NCBI GenBank assembly: GCA_001604385.1
Contig: LVBK01000004.1
Coordinates: forward strand, 62,001 to 126,000
Length of the DNA: 64,000 nt
Direction: 5' to 3'
Origin: Spirochaetales bacterium Spiro_09
GTDB lineage: Bacteria; Spirochaetota; Spirochaetia; Treponematales; Treponemataceae
Below, one piece after another: positions 60,059-64,000 of the stretch. The notes beneath the pieces are model-generated. The model made no database searches. It was not told the origin of the DNA and was given only the letters and a program-made list of their open reading frames with translations. The position numbers were made by a program, and so were the translations under genes. The first letter of the stretch is position 1. Each line of letters begins with the position of its first letter.

Positions 60059-61875
60059 CCCGCGACCCCTGCAGTGGCGGCCAGGGCGGATTTTACAATG
60101 TCAGACACCCGGGCAGCGGCTTCCTCGAGGGGAACGAGTGCGGATTCACTTTCCGTGCGAAGCTTGACTTCCACGTTCGGAAGGTTCTTGTCGCCCACCA
60201 CAATACGCACCGGAATTCCGACAAGGTCCATATCCTTGAATTTGACACCGGGACGTTCCTGTCGGTCATCCAGTAAAACCTCCACGCCGGCAGCAACAAG
60301 GCTGTTATACAAGCGGTCTGCAGCATCCTTCATCGAACCCTCGTACTTGATGGGTACAATGACGGCATGGAAGGGAGATACACTCATTGGCCAGACAATG
60401 CCGTCCTCATCATTGTGTTCTTCGATAATCGAGGCCAGCGTCCGGTCGACGCCTATACCGTAGCATCCCATAACCGGAGTCTGCTGTTTTCCGTTTTCAT
60501 CAAGATAGAGCATAGCCATGCTCTTGGTATATTTATAGCCAAGCTTGAAAATGTGACCAAGCTCGTTGCCTTTTTTGGCGTGAAACACACCACCACAGGT
60601 CGGGCAGATGTCTCCGGCTGTAACGGTTCTTACATCGCATACCATCCAGGGGGTAAAATCCCTGCCCGGTTCAACATGCTGGAAGTGAACGTCAGGGGCA
60701 AGACCTCCGGTAACCGCGTCATGCATGTCCATAACGGAAAGGTCCGCAATGATGGGAGCTGCAGAAAAATGCACCGGACCGGCAAATCCGACGGGAGCAC
60801 CGGTCAAGCGCTCGACATCGGCGTCGGAGGCAAGTTCGACCTCGCTCGCCTTGAGATTCGCGGCAAGTTTCACCTCGTTGACATCAAGATCGCCCCGGAT
60901 ACATACCGCAAAAAAGGCTTCCGGATAGTACGCATTCGAACTTGCCGGCTTTTTCCGGTCCAGGTTCGCACAGGCAGGAAATGCTGACAGATCAAGCTCG
61001 CAATTGACCGCGCGGTATATGAGGGTCTTGATAAAGGAAGTAGATACTGTTTTCAGGAAAACGGTCAGTTCGTCGATGGTGCGTACATTCGGCGTATCGA
61101 TGGCTGAAACAGACTCATCCGTGGCAACACTGCCCGGACCGGAACGCACGGGATCGGGAGCGCAGGCAGCTTTTTCGTCGTTGGCCGCATACCCGCAGGC
61201 AGCGCATAAAATGAGGTTATTGTCGCCGACATCGCTTTCCACCATGAATTCCTCGCTGCCGCTGCCGCCCATCGCACCCGAATCTGCCCGGACAGGAATA
61301 ACCGACAAACCGCAGCGTTTAAAGATGCGGCGGTAGGCATTTCCCATTTCCTGGTAGGTTGCATCAAGACTGGCCTCATCGGTATGAAACGAGTACGCGT
61401 CCTTCATGGTAAATTCGCGGGCGCGCATTAGCCCGTAGCGGGGACGAATTTCGTCGCGATATTTTGTATTGATCTGATAGACATTGAGGGGAAGCTGTTT
61501 ATATGAAGAGATTTCGCTTCGAAGGAGTGCGGTAAAGGCTTCTTCAGCCGTCGGACTGATGACAAGTTCCTGTTCAACCCGGTTTTTTACCCGGAGCATG
61601 CCGGCACCCATGGTTTCCCAACGGCCCGATTCGCGCCATATGTCCCCGGGAACGACAACCGACGGCTTGAATTCCAGCGCACCCGATGCGTCCATTTCTT
61701 CCCGGATAATGGATTCAACCTTGCGAAAAACACGCAAACCGAGAGGCAGGTACGTGAATAGTCCGTTCGACAATTTTCGTATCATTCCCGCACGAAGGAG
61801 CAGGCGATGACTGACTACAACGGCCTCGGCGGGAACTTCCCGCAGGGTGGGCATAAACATCCGGGACATTTTCAT
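60055..61875 (-). CDS. proS: Prolyl-tRNA synthetase (bacterial type with editing insert)
   Basis: 606 residues. Class II motifs are clear: motif 2 in TKYRDEIRPRYGLMRAREFTMKDAYSFH (near 140-170) and motif 3 in YGIGVDRTLASIIEEHNDEDGIVWP (near 450). The INS/YbaK-like editing domain lies between (about 235-385), with cysteine pairs around it. The C-terminal anticodon domain ends at about 600. It charges tRNA(Pro). The start is ATG 61875. A promoter TTGAAA-18-TACAAT lies at 61900-61929, and AGAGG sits in a leader of about 18 bases. Confidence 0.95.
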   Translation of the reverse strand: MKMSRMFMPTLREVPAEAVVVSHRLLLRAGMIRKLSNGLFTYLPLGLRVFRKVESIIREEMDASGALEFKPSVVVPGDIWRESGRWETMGAGMLRVKNRVEQELVISPTAEEAFTALLRSEISSYKQLPLNVYQINTKYRDEIRPRYGLMRAREFTMKDAYSFHTDEASLDATYQEMGNAYRRIFKRCGLSVIPVRADSGAMGGSGSEEFMVESDVGDNNLILCAACGYAANDEKAACAPDPVRSGPGSVATDESVSAIDTPNVRTIDELTVFLKTVSTSFIKTLIYRAVNCELDLSAFPACANLDRKKPASSNAYYPEAFFAVCIRGDLDVNEVKLAANLKASEVELASDADVERLTGAPVGFAGPVHFSAAPIIADLSVMDMHDAVTGGLAPDVHFQHVEPGRDFTPWMVCDVRTVTAGDICPTCGGVFHAKKGNELGHIFKLGYKYTKSMAMLYLDENGKQQTPVMGCYGIGVDRTLASIIEEHNDEDGIVWPMSVSPFHAVIVPIKYEGSMKDAADRLYNSLVAAGVEVLLDDRQERPGVKFKDMDLVGIPVRIVVGDKNLPNVEVKLRTESESALVPLEEAAARVSDIVKSALAATAGVAG

Positions 61876-61899
61876 ACAATAACTACCTCTGTGCCGGCC

Positions 61900-61929
61900 A
61901 TTGTAGCCCGAAACAGGCGGGATTTTCAA
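61900..61929 (-). promoter_or_regulatory. Promoter of proS
   Basis: TTGAAA (61924-61929), 18-base spacer, TACAAT (61900-61905). It gives a short leader with AGAGG. A separate ATCTTTC-T-GAAAGAT inverted repeat lies 48 bases away (61977-61991). Confidence 0.6.
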
Positions 61930-62107
61930 GCAGATGCGGTCTGAAGAGGCAGTACCACAGAACCACACCCTGTACTATCTTTCTGAAAGATGACAGAATA
62001 TAAAAAAGTGTCCAAGACTTGTTTTAGATCAAGCACAGCGATACACTTTCAGATATACAAAACGAAAAATTATAAAAGCACCTGTCAACTGAAGGGAGGA
62101 TGCTTGA

Positions 62108-63172
62108 ATGCATACAAAAAAAGTTTTATTTGCGGCCATGTTGTCTTTGCTGTTTGTGTCGTGCACGACCTACCGTGCGAATTTGCTGCTCTTGCGGGAA
62201 ACACCCGTCGAGAAAAAGGCCGACCTCTTATACCAGGACGGTCAGAAGCGATATACCTCTGAAGTGGTAAAAAACAACAACCTGACAGAAATTCCGGCCG
62301 TTCGCAGACGCTTTCAGGATGCACTGAAACTTGACCCGAGTCATGCGAACGCGCAAAAGGCCCTGGAAAACCTTTCGGCTTTCGAGGAGAAACAATATAA
62401 CATCTGGCTTTCTGCGGCACAAAAGCTGAACGTACAGGAAAAGCGCTCTACAGACCAGGATTATGAACTCGTCCTTGCCGTTAAAAAACTTGGCGATCTG
62501 AAAAGAAAGGACGAGGAAGTAAAGGTTTTGCAAACAGGAACCCAGGAGGTCCGGAAGTCAGTCATTTCGGTCAAGTCTGAAAAACTGGCGGCCCTGCAAC
62601 AGGAGATAAAGGCAGAACAGGAGCGGACAAAGCTTCTGGTTCTGTACCGCAACGCATTAAAAACAGCCAATGAAATAAGCGCTATAGACCCCTTAAATCC
62701 CGGAATCGCTTTCCAGAAGAATTCACTGGAAACAAAACTTGGCGAACTTCAAAGTGAACTGGATGCACAGAAAGCTTCCACAGCAGCACAAAAACCGGCA
62801 ACATCCCCGAGAAAACCGGCCAATGCAACCGCTCAAAGCCCGGACTACGATGCAAATATTGCCGTCGTGATTGCCTCAATCGATGCGCATATTAAAACCC
62901 AGAACCCGGAAGCAGCCATCTCCCTTGTCAGGGAAAACAAGTCCCGCATGAAGAAAAAAGAAAATCTTGACCAGCTGACCCAAAAGGAAAGCGAGGTTGT
63001 CAACCTGGTTAAAACTTTATATGGAGAGGGGATCAGGCTGTACAATGATGAAGATTATGATGCGGCAAAGACCAAATTTACCGCGGTTGTCCAATACAGC
63101 GCCAATTATGAGCAGGCGCAGGCATATCTTGACCGGACAAATACTAAAATCAGGGCTCTGACAGGAAGATAA
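62108..63172 (+). CDS. Lipoprotein with TPR-like and coiled-coil segments
   Basis: 354 residues. The signal peptide ends in the lipobox FVSC (Cys 19). Residues 30-110 and 280-350 look like TPR units (AKTKFTAVVQYSANYEQAQAYL at the end). A charged coiled coil runs about 140-240, and a Thr/Pro/Ala-rich linker is near 225-245. GGGAGG precedes ATG 62108. It is followed after four bases by a membrane sensor gene, so it may be an outer partner of that sensor. Confidence 0.82.
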   Translation: MHTKKVLFAAMLSLLFVSCTTYRANLLLLRETPVEKKADLLYQDGQKRYTSEVVKNNNLTEIPAVRRRFQDALKLDPSHANAQKALENLSAFEEKQYNIWLSAAQKLNVQEKRSTDQDYELVLAVKKLGDLKRKDEEVKVLQTGTQEVRKSVISVKSEKLAALQQEIKAEQERTKLLVLYRNALKTANEISAIDPLNPGIAFQKNSLETKLGELQSELDAQKASTAAQKPATSPRKPANATAQSPDYDANIAVVIASIDAHIKTQNPEAAISLVRENKSRMKKKENLDQLTQKESEVVNLVKTLYGEGIRLYNDEDYDAAKTKFTAVVQYSANYEQAQAYLDRTNTKIRALTGR

Positions 63173-63176
63173 AATC

Positions 63177-64000
63177 ATGAAACTCAAGGTGACTGCCCAC
63201 TCGGTCTATGACCTCATTTTTGCTGCATCGATTGTAGTGTGGTATATACTGCCGGTCGGAACAGGAGCGGTTCCCGTACTCGCGGACTCCACGTATATTC
63301 CACAACTGCTCCACACATGGAATCTGGGGAATCACTTTGCGGCAGCCCTTTTCGCGGTTCATCTGGCTCCAGCTTTCGCTGTGTACAGAATCGCAGTTTT
63401 TATCAGTCCGCTCGCAACAAAACGCTATCTAGGCGCGGAGAGTCCCATCGAAGGCATTGCCCGGGTCTTTATCAGCACCGGCATGCTTGCCTGTTCGCTG
63501 GTTCCCCTGCTCAATTTTGCGGACTCCGCGAGCTGGTTCAAAGCCCTTCCCCCGGCAGTCCTCGCAAGCGCGGCATTGGTCATTACGCTCCAATGCTCGT
63601 CTGTCATAGTCCTTCTCAAGACGCTGACCCAGCGAAACCCCCTGTACGCAGAATACCGTGAATTCAGGAAAACAAACACTGAAGTTCAAACCAACAAGAC
63701 AGCCACATTTCTGTCCATATTGTTCAAGATACGAACCAAGTTGTTTGTCGCCTTCATCGGGATAATAGCGATAATCCTCAGTTTTCTCAGCTTTATTCTC
63801 CTGAATAACTACCGGGCTACATTACTTGACGCCATACGGGACGGTGCCCGAAGCCAGGTCGAGCAGGCAGCAGCGACATACCGCATCAATCTGGGCGATT
63901 CCATCGCCATGTTCGAATACCTGAACCGTCAAAAGGAACTGAACGAAACGGCAAAATTTGCATACCAGGATCTTGTGCTGTACACCAACTTGCGAAGCGC
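63177..64000 (+). CDS. Membrane sensor protein, N-terminal part (cut by window edge)
   Basis: 274 codons are visible from ATG 63177. About four membrane segments lie in residues 8-150. A fifth (about 185-210, FVAFIGIIAIILSFLSFIL) is followed by a periplasmic sensor start (NNYRATLLDAIRDGARSQVEQAAATYR). This layout is common in spirochaete adenylate/guanylate cyclases, PP2C phosphatases and chemoreceptors; the output domain is beyond the window, so the class cannot be named. It is coupled to the lipoprotein gene before it. Confidence 0.65.
   Translation, partial: MKLKVTAHSVYDLIFAASIVVWYILPVGTGAVPVLADSTYIPQLLHTWNLGNHFAAALFAVHLAPAFAVYRIAVFISPLATKRYLGAESPIEGIARVFISTGMLACSLVPLLNFADSASWFKALPPAVLASAALVITLQCSSVIVLLKTLTQRNPLYAEYREFRKTNTEVQTNKTATFLSILFKIRTKLFVAFIGIIAIILSFLSFILLNNYRATLLDAIRDGARSQVEQAAATYRINLGDSIAMFEYLNRQKELNETAKFAYQDLVLYTNLRS

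Noticed and set aside
1-64000. CRISPR arrays, tRNA or rRNA genes, insertion sequences, prophage
   Set aside because: No regular direct repeats, no tRNA-like cloverleaf with a CCA end, no transposase or integrase motifs were found on reading both strands.

Overview
The window looks like a piece of a spirochaete chromosome (Spirochaetota, probably of the Spirochaeta/Treponema lineage). This is an inference from gene content: a FapA (DUF342) gene beside a MinD/FlhG-like ATPase and lgt, a MurA with Asp in place of the catalytic Cys (as in Borrelia and some other bacteria), lipoproteins with loose lipoboxes, many multi-domain proteins without clear families, and no rRNA, tRNA, phage or IS genes that would say otherwise. 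Coding density is high. Strands alternate in short operons.

Layout. 1-8.8 kb: a cut GH5 glycosidase, a PtsN-type IIA protein, a small hypothetical gene, a 770-bp gap holding two tandem related structured RNA elements that each end in a terminator hairpin, then 4-alpha-glucanotransferase and a 1163-residue alpha-amylase-family protein. 8.8-18.1 kb: a 44-codon gene, threonine synthase, a LysO-type exporter with a DUF2156 protein, divergent pepT-murA, two membrane proteins with LptF/LptG-like topology, and an AT-rich gap with DnaA boxes. 18.1-24.5 kb: a STAS/zinc-ribbon protein, SDR and TrmJ (divergent), and the operon ctp-rsmE-wecG-(receiver/AAA+). 24.5-29.5 kb: membrane protein-minD-fapA-lgt-small gene. 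29.5-37 kb: hypothetical-ptsN-tkt, hsp20 with a sigma-54 promoter, a VUT-family transporter, parA-parB. 37-46.6 kb: GH63-like-ppx-ppk, a GatB/L-asparaginase fusion, and a large exported protein. 46.6-54.1 kb: TPR lipoprotein, DHH phosphoesterase, TraB, LacI regulator, radA, an outer-membrane barrel protein. 54.1-64 kb: membrane-bound AraC regulator, leuCD, a response regulator with GGDEF, an exported protein with proS, a lipoprotein and a cut membrane sensor.

Three things stand out. (1) The gene at 42272-44665 joins a GatB/GatE-like half, including its zinc site and YqeY-like tail, to an L-asparaginase with intact catalytic residues. It resembles a single-chain version of the archaeal GatDE amidotransferase. 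(2) The two RNA elements at 2.6-3.1 kb share a multi-helix fold with compensatory base changes and match no riboswitch class I can recall. (3) About a third of the genes have a promoter whose -10 hexamer ends 6-9 bases before the start codon, with no room for a ribosome-binding site. Eleven of these also have a recognisable -35 element 17 bases further up. This points to widespread leaderless transcripts, often as back-to-back divergent pairs.

Starts were chosen from ribosome-binding sites or from this leaderless geometry. Functions rest on motif recognition by eye. No database search was possible.
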